Below are positions 1-9,036 of a stretch of DNA of 64,000 bases, piece by piece. The stretch covers positions 1-64,000 of the forward strand of contig JADJUJ010000021.1 in NCBI GenBank assembly GCA_016710765.1, in the 5' to 3' direction. The stretch comes from Lewinellaceae bacterium. GTDB lineage: Bacteria; Bacteroidota; Bacteroidia; Chitinophagales; Saprospiraceae. A program made the position numbers and the translations under genes. How positions within the stretch are numbered: the first letter of the stretch is position 1; every line of letters begins with the position of its first letter. The notes beneath the pieces were generated by a model. That model saw only the letters and a list, made by a program, of their open reading frames with translations, did no database searches and was not told the DNA's origin.

Positions 1-136
1 CCTCGATTTTACACAGGACAACCCGGCAGTTATTCGGAAACGCTACCGGCTGCATGTTTTTACCGTGCCTGCAAAATGCTGGGCGTTTATAAAAATGGCA
101 GCCGCCAACCATTTAAGAATACCATTAACCCTTGTT

Positions 137-1306
137 ATGATCGCCTCCGCCAAACGCCCGGAAGCCGTCCAGGAATTTTATTTCGCCGCAAAACTCCGGG
201 AAATTGCGGAACGCCGAGCGGCAGGCAAACCTGTCCTCAACTTGGGCATTGGAAGCCCCGACCAGCCACCAGCGCCCGATGTATTGCAAACCTTGCAGAC
301 GCAAGCCTGGCAGTCGGACACGCATGGATACCAACCCTATACCGGCGTGCCGGAGCTGCGAAAAGCTTGGTCTGACTGGTATCGCCGGCATTACAACGTC
401 AGCCTTGACCCCTCCTCCGAAATCCTGCCGCTGATGGGCTCAAAAGAAGGCATCCTGCACCTGGCGATGGCCTTTTTAGAACACGGCGATCAGGCCCTGG
501 TTCCCAACCCGGGGTATCCCAGTTATCGCGCAGCAACGGTGTTGGCCGGCGCAGAAGCACTGCCTTATGCCCTGCTGGCAACCAACGGGTGGCAACCTGA
601 TTTGGCCGCTTTAGCAGCCCAGGATTTGAGCAGGGTAAAAATCATGTGGGTGAACTATCCGCACATGCCCAGCGGTGCACCAGCCTCCAAAGAACTGTTT
701 CAGCGCCTGCTGGATTTCGGTCGGCAACACCGCATCTTGATCGTCAACGACAACCCCTACAGTTTTATCCTCTACGAACAGCCCTTCAGCATACTGGAAG
801 GAGATGGAGCGATGGATGTTGCGGTTGAACTGAACTCACTGAGCAAATCGCACAACATGGCGGGCTGGCGAATGGGTGTGCTGACGGGAAAACAAACCTA
901 CCTGCAAACAGTGCTTCGTTTTAAGAGCAACCTCGATTCCGGACAGTTTCGGCCGCTGCAAATGGCTGCCATTAAAGCGCTGACCGCCGATGACCATTGG
1001 TACAAAGCGCTGAACGCCCGTTACCGCTTACGGCAACAAGTTGCTTTTAATATACTCGACAGGTTGCAATGCCAGTTTGATCGACAACAACAGGGAATGT
1101 TCGTTTGGGCAAAAATCCCGGAACCCTGGCAGGATGGTTTCGCCCTAAGCGACCATCTGCTCGAACAATACGACCTGTTTCTTACACCAGGTGGCATCTT
1201 TGGCAGCAATGGCGACCCATACCTCCGCATCTCTTTGTGCAGCGATGTACCCGTACTGGAGGAGGCATTGCACAGGCTTTCATCGTATACACCACCACAA
1301 GCATGA
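137..1306 (+). CDS. Class I/II aminotransferase, PLP-dependent (probably aromatic amino acid or aspartate type)
   Basis: A fold-type I PLP aminotransferase of about 389 residues. The N-terminal part has the NLGIGSPDQPP motif, the middle has the substrate/PLP asparagine region (WVNYPHMPSGAP, where the family usually reads NPPSG-like), and SLSKSHNMAGWRMG carries the Schiff-base lysine. I chose ATG 137 because the frame upstream (from a GTG at 65) does not look like protein of this family; no Shine-Dalgarno is visible. It overlaps prephenate dehydrogenase by 4 bases (ATGA), so it is probably the transaminase acting with tyrA in phenylalanine/tyrosine biosynthesis, as in Bacteroidota aromatic operons. 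That role is inferred from context; aspartate or LL-diaminopimelate substrates are alternatives. Bases 1-136 hold no gene I can recognise. Confidence 0.85.
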   Translation: MIASAKRPEAVQEFYFAAKLREIAERRAAGKPVLNLGIGSPDQPPAPDVLQTLQTQAWQSDTHGYQPYTGVPELRKAWSDWYRRHYNVSLDPSSEILPLMGSKEGILHLAMAFLEHGDQALVPNPGYPSYRAATVLAGAEALPYALLATNGWQPDLAALAAQDLSRVKIMWVNYPHMPSGAPASKELFQRLLDFGRQHRILIVNDNPYSFILYEQPFSILEGDGAMDVAVELNSLSKSHNMAGWRMGVLTGKQTYLQTVLRFKSNLDSGQFRPLQMAAIKALTADDHWYKALNARYRLRQQVAFNILDRLQCQFDRQQQGMFVWAKIPEPWQDGFALSDHLLEQYDLFLTPGGIFGSNGDPYLRISLCSDVPVLEEALHRLSSYTPPQA

Positions 1307-2155
1307 CGACTTGTATATTCGGCATAGGCCTCATCGGCGGCTCCTTCGGAATGGCGCTCCAAAAATCTTACCCTAACATGTTGCTGCTTGGGGTGGAACG
1401 CAACCCGGAACACGCCCAAAAAGCGCTTGATCGCCGGTTGGTGCATGAAATCGTTCAGGAAGCAGAGGCGCTGCAACGAGCAGAACTCATCATTCTGGCA
1501 ACACCCGTTGATCATCTCCAGCAAGCGCTGCCGCAATTGTTGGACCAAATTGGAACGCATCAAACCATAATGGATACAGGCTCCACCAAACAGCCCCATT
1601 GACGCTATCCACGGACACCCGCGCAGAAACCGTTTTGTGGCCACACACCCCATGGCTGGAACGGAATACTCGGGTCCGGATGCTGCCATTGGCAATTTAT
1701 TTGAGGGGAAGGTATGTGTGCTGTGCGACACCGAAAATTCGGCTTCAGATGCCGTTCAATTGGTACAGGAAATGTACACTGCCCTGAACATGCAGATCAC
1801 CGAGCTTCCTGCAGCAGCGCACGACCTGCACGCAGCCTACGTCAGCCATATTTCCCACATTGCCTCCTTTGCACTGGCCCTTACCGTATTGGCCAAAGAA
1901 GAGGAGGAAGATCGGATTTTTGAGTTGGCCAGCGCCGGGTTTGGCAGTACTGTTAGGTTGGCAAAGAGCAACCCAGATACCTGGGTGCCGATTTTTCGGC
2001 AAAACAGGGATCATGTGCTCGACGTACTGGATGAGTACATCAATACCATCAGCAGGTTCCGTACCTTGTTGATCAAAAGGGATTTTGAACAGTTTGGTTC
2101 CCTCATCCTGCAAGCCAATGATATCAAAAGGATCATTGATCAAAAAAAGCCATGA
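1303..2155 (+). CDS. tyrA: Prephenate dehydrogenase (one frameshift)
   Basis: Oxidative decarboxylation of prephenate to 4-hydroxyphenylpyruvate in tyrosine synthesis. The first half (1303-1602) opens with the NAD-binding glycine motif FGIGLIGGSFG and includes ILATPVD; it stops at a TGA at 1600. The next frame (open through 2155) continues the same protein with ATHPMAGTEYSGP, the conserved prephenate-dehydrogenase histidine motif, and the helical C-terminal domain. Dropping one C from the CCCC run at 1594-1597 joins both halves into about 283 residues, a normal length without an ACT or chorismate mutase domain. The start overlaps the aminotransferase stop, and the stop overlaps the next start, so all three genes are likely cotranscribed. 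The frameshift is probably a sequencing error. Confidence 0.85.
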
Positions 2156-2752
2156 GTTTTCAGTATTTCAAAATATACAAGCCATTCGGGATGTTGTCGC
2201 AATTCACCCGGGAAGTTGAAGGCCAGATAACCCTGGCCGATCTGGATTATGCGTTTCCGCGCGACGTTTATCCCTTGGGCAGGCTCGATGCCGACAGCGA
2301 AGGCTTGTTGTTGCTGAGCAACGACAAGCGGCTCAACGCAGCCTTGCTAGATCCGAAACATGCGCATCCCAGAACCTACTGGGCACAAGTTGAAGGGCTT
2401 CCGGATGAAACAGCATTTGACGAAGCTGCGCAAGGGCGTCAGCATCCGGATTCAGGGAAAAGATTACCGAAGCATGCCAGCGTCTGTCCGATTGTTGGCA
2501 ACTGTACCCGATTTGCCGCCAAGAAACCCACCCATTCGCTACCGAAAATCGGTACCAGATGCCTGGGTGGAAATTTCATTGACTGAGGGGAAAAATCGTC
2601 AGGTCAGAAGAATGTTTGCAGCAGTGGAATTTCCAGTGCTGCGGCTTGTCCGCGTAAAGATTGGAGGCATCAGTCTGGAGGGGCTGCAGCCGGGAGAAGT
2701 AGCCTCCATAACCTACAGTGATATCCGGGAGAGCCTATTGGGCGGGAAATAA
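2152..2752 (+). CDS. rRNA pseudouridine synthase, RluE/RsuA type (one frameshift)
   Basis: RsuA/RluB/E/F-family pseudouridine synthase without an S4 domain, as in RluE, which modifies 23S rRNA in E. coli. The N-terminal KPFGMLSQF and the catalytic-aspartate motif GRLDADSEGLLLLS are in the first frame (2152-2586). The C-terminal motif GKNRQVRRM is in the next frame (ending 2752). The reading frame changes near 2422-2430, between DETAFD and LRKGVS; one extra base or two missing bases explains it, giving about 199 residues. ATG 2152 overlaps the tyrA stop, suggesting translational coupling. Its 3' end overlaps the convergent SRPBCC gene by 18 bases. RluE is the closest assignment, but the rRNA target is not proven. 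Confidence 0.8.
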
Positions 2753-3202
2753 AGCCTCCAGCTTGCGGTACCTGTAGTCAAAAATAGACGCCAGCTGGCG
2801 ACGCACAAAAAAACTGTTGGCCAAAGCGCCCAAGGGTCCGAAAGGCAATTGGTAATGCACCAGATCGGTCGTTTCTACGCCGCCTGGCACTGCCTTAAAA
2901 TGATGCTGGTGGTGCCAGATTCTGTAAGGCCCTACGCGCTGTTCATCCACAAAAAATTTGCCTTCTTCAACATGCGTAATTTCCGTCATCCAGAAAAGCG
3001 GAATACCCAAAATGGGTTTGACGGTATAAGTGATGATTTGACCCGGATACATTTTGCCCAAAAAGGCTTTATCTGAAGTAATATCAAAGCCCATGTAATC
3101 TGGGGTGATCTCCTTCAGGTTGGCGGGGGATGAAAAGAAATCCCAAGCTTGTTCGAGCGAAATCGGGAGTTGTTGTATGCGTTTGAGCGAATAAACGGCC
3201 AT
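2735..3202 (-). CDS. SRPBCC (START-like) family protein
   Basis: A 155-residue protein of the SRPBCC/polyketide-cyclase-like fold, resembling the coenzyme Q-binding/cell-division-inhibitor-like subgroup. It begins MAVYSLKRIQQLPISLEQAWDF, with the typical AWDFFSSPANLKEITP helix after the first strand, and ends with a long C-terminal helix (FDYRYRKLEALF). These folds enclose a hydrophobic ligand; the ligand is unknown here. It lies convergent to the pseudouridine synthase, with overlapping 3' ends, and is probably monocistronic. Confidence 0.7.
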   Translation of the reverse strand: MAVYSLKRIQQLPISLEQAWDFFSSPANLKEITPDYMGFDITSDKAFLGKMYPGQIITYTVKPILGIPLFWMTEITHVEEGKFFVDEQRVGPYRIWHHQHHFKAVPGGVETTDLVHYQLPFGPLGALANSFFVRRQLASIFDYRYRKLEALFPAQ

Positions 3203-3284
3203 GATTGTATTTTTTTAGGTGGAATAACATCCTAGCCTGAAAATAGTTGCTGCCTGCAGCCGATTTGACTATACCGCCAACAAT

Positions 3285-3319
3285 AAAAAGCCACGCTGAA
3301 GAGTTCGGCATGGCTTTTT
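3285..3319 (-). terminator. Intrinsic terminator after the CBS gene
   Basis: An A-rich/T-rich inverted repeat: AAAAAGCCACGC pairs with GCATGGCTTTTT around an 11-base loop. Read on the minus strand it follows the CBS-domain gene and ends in a T run. It could also act on the plus strand. Confidence 0.75.
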
Positions 3320-3334
3320 CTTATAAAAACGGGC

Positions 3335-3763
3335 TTACATATTCTCCGAAACGAACTTATCGAGGTTATCCGGATATTCCTTGTGGTACTCGTAACGAAT
3401 AATGTCGGTCGAAGTCACAATCCCTTCCAGGTTTCCATGGTCATCGACAATGGGTACTGCATGAAAAAGGTGCTCCAACAGGAGTTCCGCTACGGCGCCA
3501 ATATGTTGATTGGAATCCAGGGTGGCAATTTTTCGAGTCATCACGTCACTCACCTTGGTTTTAGCATAGTCTTCAGGCAAAATACCCAGTTTTCCCATAT
3601 CCCACGAGGTGATGATGCCTACTAATTTTCGTTCACCTTCCACAACCGGCAAATGGTGAATCCTATGGTTCATCAGGATTTCCCGCACCTCAGCCAGGGT
3701 ATTGTCCGGATGGAGGGTTTTGACCTTTTTGGTCATTATCGTATGAATGGGTTCGTTCATCAT
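3335..3763 (-). CDS. Two-CBS-domain protein
   Basis: A 142-residue protein made almost entirely of a CBS pair: the first domain covers about residues 5-60 (PIHTIMTKKVKTLHPDNTL, VGIITSWDM) and the second about 70-130 (VSDVMTRKIATLDS, EGIVTSTDIIRY). CBS pairs bind adenine nucleotides and usually regulate a partner; no effector domain is fused here, so the target is unknown. The gene is alone on the minus strand, with a terminator directly downstream. Confidence 0.85.
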   Translation of the reverse strand: MMNEPIHTIMTKKVKTLHPDNTLAEVREILMNHRIHHLPVVEGERKLVGIITSWDMGKLGILPEDYAKTKVSDVMTRKIATLDSNQHIGAVAELLLEHLFHAVPIVDDHGNLEGIVTSTDIIRYEYHKEYPDNLDKFVSENM

Positions 3764-3865
3764 AGGGCAATGCGTATTTTTTAATTTGGACTGTTGACGA
3801 ATGGAGAAACAAAGAATTTGCTGCCAAAGTAATGCGTTCCGGTGGATTTGCCAAATTCCTTGTGC

Positions 3866-4666
3866 TCATTGCCCCAGTTCACGGGCTCTTTTTTCTGCTG
3901 CCTCCGCTCCGGCAATAATATCAGCATGCAATTCGGTATCCTGAAAAACTTTTAAGGCGGCTTCTGTGGTGCCGCCTTTACTGGCCACCCGACTGATCCA
4001 ATTAGCACAGGAAAGGTCGGATTTATTGTACAGATCCACTGCCCCTGTAAAGGTTTGGCCCACCAGTAGTTCTGCTTCTGAGTCAGAAAAACCCATTTTT
4101 CGGGCTGCCTCCATCATCGCCTGCATGAAGTAAAACACATAAGCTGGTCCGGAACCACTTATGGCCGTAGCCGCGTCTATCATGCGCTCTTCTTCCACAT
4201 AAAGCGTTTTGCCAGTAGTGCTGAGGAGGTTTTGCACCATAACCAATTCAATCCGGGTCACCAGATCGGAGGAGGTAAATGCCGTGACGCCAGCGCCGAT
4301 TTGGGCGGGTAAGTTGGGCATTGCACGGATAACTTTTTCCACGCCCAGCGCCGTACGGATACGGTGCAGCGTAACCCCAGCCATAATACTAATGAACACC
4401 TGCCCTGGCTCAACAAAATCTTTTATTTGCTCGAACAAACGGTCAGAATCCTGAGGTTTCACCGCCAATATCAACAAATCAGATTCTGGCACACACAAAG
4501 CCGGGTCGCTAAAAAACTGTCCTTCATGGCTCTGACTCAGCAAATTGGCCTTTTCATAGCTCCGGCAGAGGATAGACAGCTGGTCTGCCTTTACAATGCG
4601 ACTTTTCAGGAAACCCTGTGCATAGGTCATGCCCATGTTGCCGCTTCCCAGGATCAAGATTTTCAT
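3866..4666 (-). CDS. proC: Pyrroline-5-carboxylate reductase
   Basis: Last step of proline synthesis: NAD(P)H reduction of 1-pyrroline-5-carboxylate. The 266-residue length is normal. Visible features are the Rossmann motif ILGSGNMG at the N-terminus, LILAVKPQD, the MAGVTLHRIR region, RAMPNLPAQIGAG, SGSGPAYVF and the C-terminal KGGTTEAAL motif (the usual SPGGTT has a lysine here). It stands alone between the CBS gene and the divergently transcribed isoaspartyl peptidase. Confidence 0.93.
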   Translation of the reverse strand: MKILILGSGNMGMTYAQGFLKSRIVKADQLSILCRSYEKANLLSQSHEGQFFSDPALCVPESDLLILAVKPQDSDRLFEQIKDFVEPGQVFISIMAGVTLHRIRTALGVEKVIRAMPNLPAQIGAGVTAFTSSDLVTRIELVMVQNLLSTTGKTLYVEEERMIDAATAISGSGPAYVFYFMQAMMEAARKMGFSDSEAELLVGQTFTGAVDLYNKSDLSCANWISRVASKGGTTEAALKVFQDTELHADIIAGAEAAEKRARELGQ

Positions 4667-4891
4667 GGGGAAAATTTCTGTAGATGATAAAGGGCAAATT
4701 TCACACTTTTTTTACCGCCAGCGCCATAACGCCCCCCATAATTCCTAAATATCAAGCAGTTTTAACGCAATTTTTTTCAAAAAGTGATTTCCTTTAGGCC
4801 AGACTCCCTGACTCCCTTCATGCAAACCAATTCCAACGATAACCGTGCTTACCCGCTAAAACACCTGGCAGTTGCACGAAAAAACTGTCTT

Positions 4892-5938
4892 ATGCGATAT
4901 ACCTTTCCTATCCTTTTGTTGATCTGCTTCATGTGCTTTCATTGCCAACAACAACCCACAACCGCTGCTATGCCTGATCACACTAAAAAGCCTGCCTTCG
5001 CCATTGCCATCCATGGTGGCGCCGGCGCTATTCGTCGCGAAAACATGAGTCCGGAGAAAGACGAGGCCTACCGTGCTGCGTTGGACACCGCCCTGCGGAT
5101 CGGAGAAACCGTACTGCGCAACGGTGGAAGTGCCATGGATGCCGTAACAGGCTGCATCAGCTGGCTGGAAGACTGCCCGCTTTTCAATGCTGGAAAGGGC
5201 GCCGTATTTACCCATGATGGCCGCAACGAACTCGATGCCAGCATTATGGATGGCAGTAACCAGATGGCTGGCGCGGTTGGCGGCGTTACTACCGTACGCC
5301 ACCCTATCCTGTTGGCCAGGGCGGTGATGGAAAAATCCCCCCATGTCTTCCTCAGCGGCCGCGGAGCCGAACAGTTTGCTGGTGAACAAGGCCTGGAAAT
5401 CGTTGACCCCGCTTATTTCTATACCCAGGACCGCTGGGATGCCTTGCAAAAGTTGCTAAAAGATGAAAAAGACCCTGCCCCGAAATCGGGTATGCACCGG
5501 GTGCCCCCGCACTCTCCTGACTACAAATTTGGCACTGTTGGCTGCGTGGCACTCGATAAGAATGGCAATTTAGCGGCAGGCACCTCCACCGGTGGCATGA
5601 CCAACAAACGCTGGAACCGCATCGGTGATACGCCCGTCATCGGCGCAGGCACTTATGCCAGCAACGATGCTTGTGCGGTTTCCTGCACCGGACACGGCGA
5701 ATATTTTATTCGGTATGCTGTGGCCTACGACATTTATGCCCTGATGAGCTACAAAGGACTAAGCCTCCAGGAGGCCACCAATGAGGTCGTCCACAACAAA
5801 CTGGTAGAAAAAGGCGGAGAAGGCGGCCTGATTGCAGTTGACAAGGATGGGAACATTGCCCTGCCTTTCAACTCAGCCGGGATGTACCGGGCCTGGGCAA
5901 CGCCAGATAAGCGCTCGGTTGCCATTTATCAGGAATAA
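4892..5938 (+). CDS. Isoaspartyl peptidase / L-asparaginase (Ntn-hydrolase, lipoprotein)
   Basis: Family T2 Ntn-hydrolase of 348 residues. A lipoprotein signal (MRYTFPILLLICFMCFHC) fixes the start at ATG 4892 and places the enzyme in the envelope; the frame is open further upstream (to 4784), but that sequence lacks signal features. The mature enzyme begins AIAIHGGAGAI. Autocleavage is expected before Thr215 in GTVGCVALD, freeing the catalytic threonine; downstream GTSTGGMTNKRWNRIGDTP is the substrate-binding strand. It removes isoaspartyl residues or hydrolyses asparagine. Most family members are cytoplasmic, so the lipobox is a notable variation. It is convergent with the T9SS gene across a shared hairpin. 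Confidence 0.9.
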   Translation: MRYTFPILLLICFMCFHCQQQPTTAAMPDHTKKPAFAIAIHGGAGAIRRENMSPEKDEAYRAALDTALRIGETVLRNGGSAMDAVTGCISWLEDCPLFNAGKGAVFTHDGRNELDASIMDGSNQMAGAVGGVTTVRHPILLARAVMEKSPHVFLSGRGAEQFAGEQGLEIVDPAYFYTQDRWDALQKLLKDEKDPAPKSGMHRVPPHSPDYKFGTVGCVALDKNGNLAAGTSTGGMTNKRWNRIGDTPVIGAGTYASNDACAVSCTGHGEYFIRYAVAYDIYALMSYKGLSLQEATNEVVHNKLVEKGGEGGLIAVDKDGNIALPFNSAGMYRAWATPDKRSVAIYQE

Positions 5939-5960
5939 GCGACAATTGCTGGCAAAAAAA

Positions 5961-6000
5961 GAAGCGATTACCGGAAATAACTTGTCCCGGTAATCGCTTC
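5961..6000 (-). terminator. Intrinsic terminator between convergent genes
   Basis: A perfect 14-bp stem, GAAGCGATTACCGG with CCGGTAATCGCTTC, around a 12-base loop. On the minus strand it is followed by seven T, so it mainly ends the T9SS gene transcript. It may also stop readthrough from the peptidase gene. Confidence 0.85.
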
Positions 6001-6043
6001 GTAACAGTTGGAATGCATGAATGGCCTCCCTTACTCACTGGAT

Positions 6044-8887
6044 TTAAAAGACCATTACCTTCCTCTGTACTACACCCTTCGCTTGCCGCCATTCCAGTTG
6101 GTAGACACCTTTGGGCAACATGCTAAGGTCGATAGCATGCCGGAAACTGGATTGGCCCACGGAGAGATTTTGTTGGCGAAGCACGCTTCCCTGCATATCG
6201 AGTAAGCGAAACTGAATTTCCCCATTTTCCAGGTTTGAAAAATCGGCATTCACTACCCCACTGGTAGGATTGGGGAACAATTTCAAATCCACTGCACCCC
6301 ATGCACCGGATGTTCCGGAACTGATAGTGTCTACCTGAACGGTTACAGGAACCAGTTCGCTTTCGCAGGTAGTACCATAAAAATCGATCTCCCAGTTGTA
6401 GAAGTAGTAATAACGATCACTGGCAATGTTTGAAGTTTTGATGCTCAACACCCCTGGCACTACGTACGGAAAGGCAATGCCCTGATCACTGCGGCGCAAT
6501 TGTGGACTGTTGGTACCAAAGTTGGTGTTGTTCACCACCTGGTCGGTGGTCAGGAGTAGATCCGTGCCGATCGGAAGATCAAAATTAAGATCGATGATGG
6601 TCGTGCCGATCGGAAGATCCACTGTTTTGCTTTGCAAAACTTGTCCGGTGTTGTCTTTTAAGTCAATCTTTCGCTCACCTGCCGTACTGGTATAAACTTT
6701 CGTTCGGGCCAGTTTTACGGGGCTGAAACAGTCAAACACAAGCCCACCGTTGAATTGGCTGCCGGCAAAGGCAGAACCCTGATGGTCGGTTTGGCCGGTG
6801 AATACATTAGGAACATCGGAGGATACCAGATTCTGCACCCAAAAGGTGCTGGAAACCTGTAGTGGCGCAGTAAGCAGGGTGTCGCCCGTGGCCAGCACGC
6901 TGCCGCCCGGTGCATCGTACCAAACAATAGAATCTCCTGTGGCGATGAGTGTAGCCGTGTTTCCCACCAATACCGTATCAGTCGTAGTGACAGGATCGCC
7001 GGCAGTAATTACGTGTACACCTACTGCCGCTGAATTGAATAGTTCGCAAAGCCCCTGGGTGGTCACATAATAGGTTCCCGCCGCAGAAACGGTTATACTT
7101 TGGGTGTTTTGTCCATCGCTCCAGGTGTAACCAGTAGCAGGAGAAGCCGTCAGTTCCACGCTGCCACCAGCACAAAAAATGGTATCACCAGAAACTACAA
7201 TTGTGGGTATTTCAACAGGATCGACGGTAAGGACTATTGCGTTGGAGGAGGCCGTACATCCTTCTGGGGTTGTAATAACCAATTGGTAAGTGCCTGAAGT
7301 TGTGGCATGGATGGTTTGGGTGGTATCGCCAGTATTCCACAGGTAGGAGAAAGCAGCAGGCCCACTAATATCGAGGGTATCGCCTGAACAAAAGGTGGTA
7401 CTTCCTGCTGCTGCAATGCCAACTTCCGGCACCAGGCAACCTCCTTCCTGTAGGGTAATATACTGGTCAACCGAAGTTGGAAAAAGTTTGTCAACGGTGC
7501 CTGCAGGCCAGTGCACCACTACGGAATCAATTTGGGTAAGTTGGCCCAGGCCGAAATGAATCTGCATGGAATTCATGATACCGTAGCTTTCACCCGAACG
7601 CACTTCGCGCACCTGCGTACCCAGCGCGCTGTACAGGATAACTTTTGCTCCCACGGCGTTGTAGTTGCTTTGTACACCGCGGAGGGTCAGACCATAGAAG
7701 TGATTGTCGTTGCCGGTATTGAGCCACAATTTATCGGGGGTATTGCTGGGCGTGGTATAAATTTCACCATACCCTGCATACACATCCTGAAAACCATCGT
7801 GGTTCAAATCGCCAATGGCAAATGACTCCATGGTGTTATTGTCGAATACGCCACTGACGACGGTAAACGTATTATCCGTGTTGTTGTGCAAGAGGTATTG
7901 TTCAGAACCTGCTACGATAACATCCAGGTAACCATCGTTGTCAAAATCCCGGAAAACACCCTGGATGGGCAAGCCACCAATCGCCTGAATGCCCGAGGCC
8001 ACCGAAATGTCGGTAAAATTCCCGCTGCCGTCGTTTTCCAGCAGCATACTTTTCACATCGTGGTTGGTGATAAAACAGTCGAAATCGCCATCATTGTCGA
8101 TATCACCGAAATCGGCGGTCCAGCTTTGCGCACCGATACGGAGCCCTGTGACATTGGCGGTATCCTGGGTATAGGTGCCGTCACCATTGTTCAAAAAAAG
8201 TTGGTTGATCCGGCGCCCGTCGGTGGCGCTGTTCACACCCTGCCGGCATTTGGCGATGTAGAGGTCGAGGTCGCCATCGTTATCGACATCGCTCCAAACG
8301 GTACCGTAGTTTCCGGAATTATCGGATGCTGGAAGGGTGGTGAGATCCATCCAGGTCGGCTGGTAGACAAAGTTGCCCGTGCCATCGTTGCCATAAATTC
8401 TGGACGGGCCATCGTCATGACAGACAAAGGCGTCCAGCCAGCCATCGTTGTTGATGTCGGCAAAATTCACACCCTGAACAAAAGTAGATGGCGTGGTTAA
8501 TTGCACAACGGAATAAGCGCTGCCATCAGCATTGGCCATAGCAATTTTTACATTATCATACCGGCCGCCGGCGAGTACATCGGGGAACCCATTGTTGTCT
8601 ACATCTGCTGCGCACATGCCCCACTGGCTTGCAGTAGCGATGTCTTGCACCGGCAGGCTGACAAAATTTTGATTCGGAGCGCCCTGGTAGGCAATACTTA
8701 GGTTATGACCCTGTTCCATCCGCACAATATCATCCCGACCATCGCCATTCATATCGAGCACGGCGATAGCCACCCCGCTGTAATGCAGCGCGGGGCTTAA
8801 CAAACTGGTTTGGTTGGTGAAGGAAACCTGGGCCTGAATGCCTATGGAAAGGGCCATCAGGAAACTGAGCAAAAGTAGTTTATGCAT
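6044..8887 (-). CDS. Secreted VCBS/FG-GAP repeat protein with UnbV domain and T9SS type A sorting domain
   Basis: A 947-residue surface or secreted protein. The signal peptide MHKLLLLSFLMALSIGIQAQ sets the start at ATG 8887. Residues about 30-400 carry repeated calcium-loop FG-GAP/VCBS motifs such as DMNGDGRDD, DVDNNGFPD and DIDNDGDFD, predicting a beta-propeller. An ASPIC/UnbV segment follows at about 410-480 (VGAKVILYSALGTQVREV). Two Ig/PKD-like domains with CHU_C-style repeats come next (YLWNTGDTTQTI, YTWSDGQNTQSI). The last 75 residues are a type A T9SS sorting domain (LKLFPNPTSG, LPKGVYQLEW). The protein is thus expected to cross the outer membrane by T9SS. Its ligand is unknown; the architecture suggests adhesion. 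Confidence 0.85.
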   Translation of the reverse strand: MHKLLLLSFLMALSIGIQAQVSFTNQTSLLSPALHYSGVAIAVLDMNGDGRDDIVRMEQGHNLSIAYQGAPNQNFVSLPVQDIATASQWGMCAADVDNNGFPDVLAGGRYDNVKIAMANADGSAYSVVQLTTPSTFVQGVNFADINNDGWLDAFVCHDDGPSRIYGNDGTGNFVYQPTWMDLTTLPASDNSGNYGTVWSDVDNDGDLDLYIAKCRQGVNSATDGRRINQLFLNNGDGTYTQDTANVTGLRIGAQSWTADFGDIDNDGDFDCFITNHDVKSMLLENDGSGNFTDISVASGIQAIGGLPIQGVFRDFDNDGYLDVIVAGSEQYLLHNNTDNTFTVVSGVFDNNTMESFAIGDLNHDGFQDVYAGYGEIYTTPSNTPDKLWLNTGNDNHFYGLTLRGVQSNYNAVGAKVILYSALGTQVREVRSGESYGIMNSMQIHFGLGQLTQIDSVVVHWPAGTVDKLFPTSVDQYITLQEGGCLVPEVGIAAAGSTTFCSGDTLDISGPAAFSYLWNTGDTTQTIHATTSGTYQLVITTPEGCTASSNAIVLTVDPVEIPTIVVSGDTIFCAGGSVELTASPATGYTWSDGQNTQSITVSAAGTYYVTTQGLCELFNSAAVGVHVITAGDPVTTTDTVLVGNTATLIATGDSIVWYDAPGGSVLATGDTLLTAPLQVSSTFWVQNLVSSDVPNVFTGQTDHQGSAFAGSQFNGGLVFDCFSPVKLARTKVYTSTAGERKIDLKDNTGQVLQSKTVDLPIGTTIIDLNFDLPIGTDLLLTTDQVVNNTNFGTNSPQLRRSDQGIAFPYVVPGVLSIKTSNIASDRYYYFYNWEIDFYGTTCESELVPVTVQVDTISSGTSGAWGAVDLKLFPNPTSGVVNADFSNLENGEIQFRLLDMQGSVLRQQNLSVGQSSFRHAIDLSMLPKGVYQLEWRQAKGVVQRKVMVF

Positions 8888-9024
8888 ATTAGCAGAAGCA
8901 GTTGGTGAATTTTCGATGCGAAAGATAATATGTATTGGACGGTCAAGGTAATCAGAAAAGACAAATGATCCTTTTAGCCATTTTATCCACATTCTGGTTA
9001 ATCCCACGGCATAGAAAAAATTCC

Positions 9025-9032
9025 TACTTTTG
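9025..9032 (+). promoter_or_regulatory. Candidate Bacteroidota -7 element
   Basis: TACTTTTG fits the TAnnTTTG consensus and ends four bases before ATG 9037, which would give a nearly leaderless transcript. No clear -33 TTG is present, and the motif occurs often by chance. Confidence 0.35.
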
Positions 9033-9036
9033 GCCC

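Noticed and set aside
1021..1731. A 236-codon antisense frame spanning the aminotransferase and tyrA
   Set aside because: It crosses two convincing genes on the other strand and lacks any domain.
7511..8500. Long open frames antisense to the VCBS/UnbV gene
   Set aside because: They mirror the repeated calcium-loop codons of the sense gene and look like no known protein.
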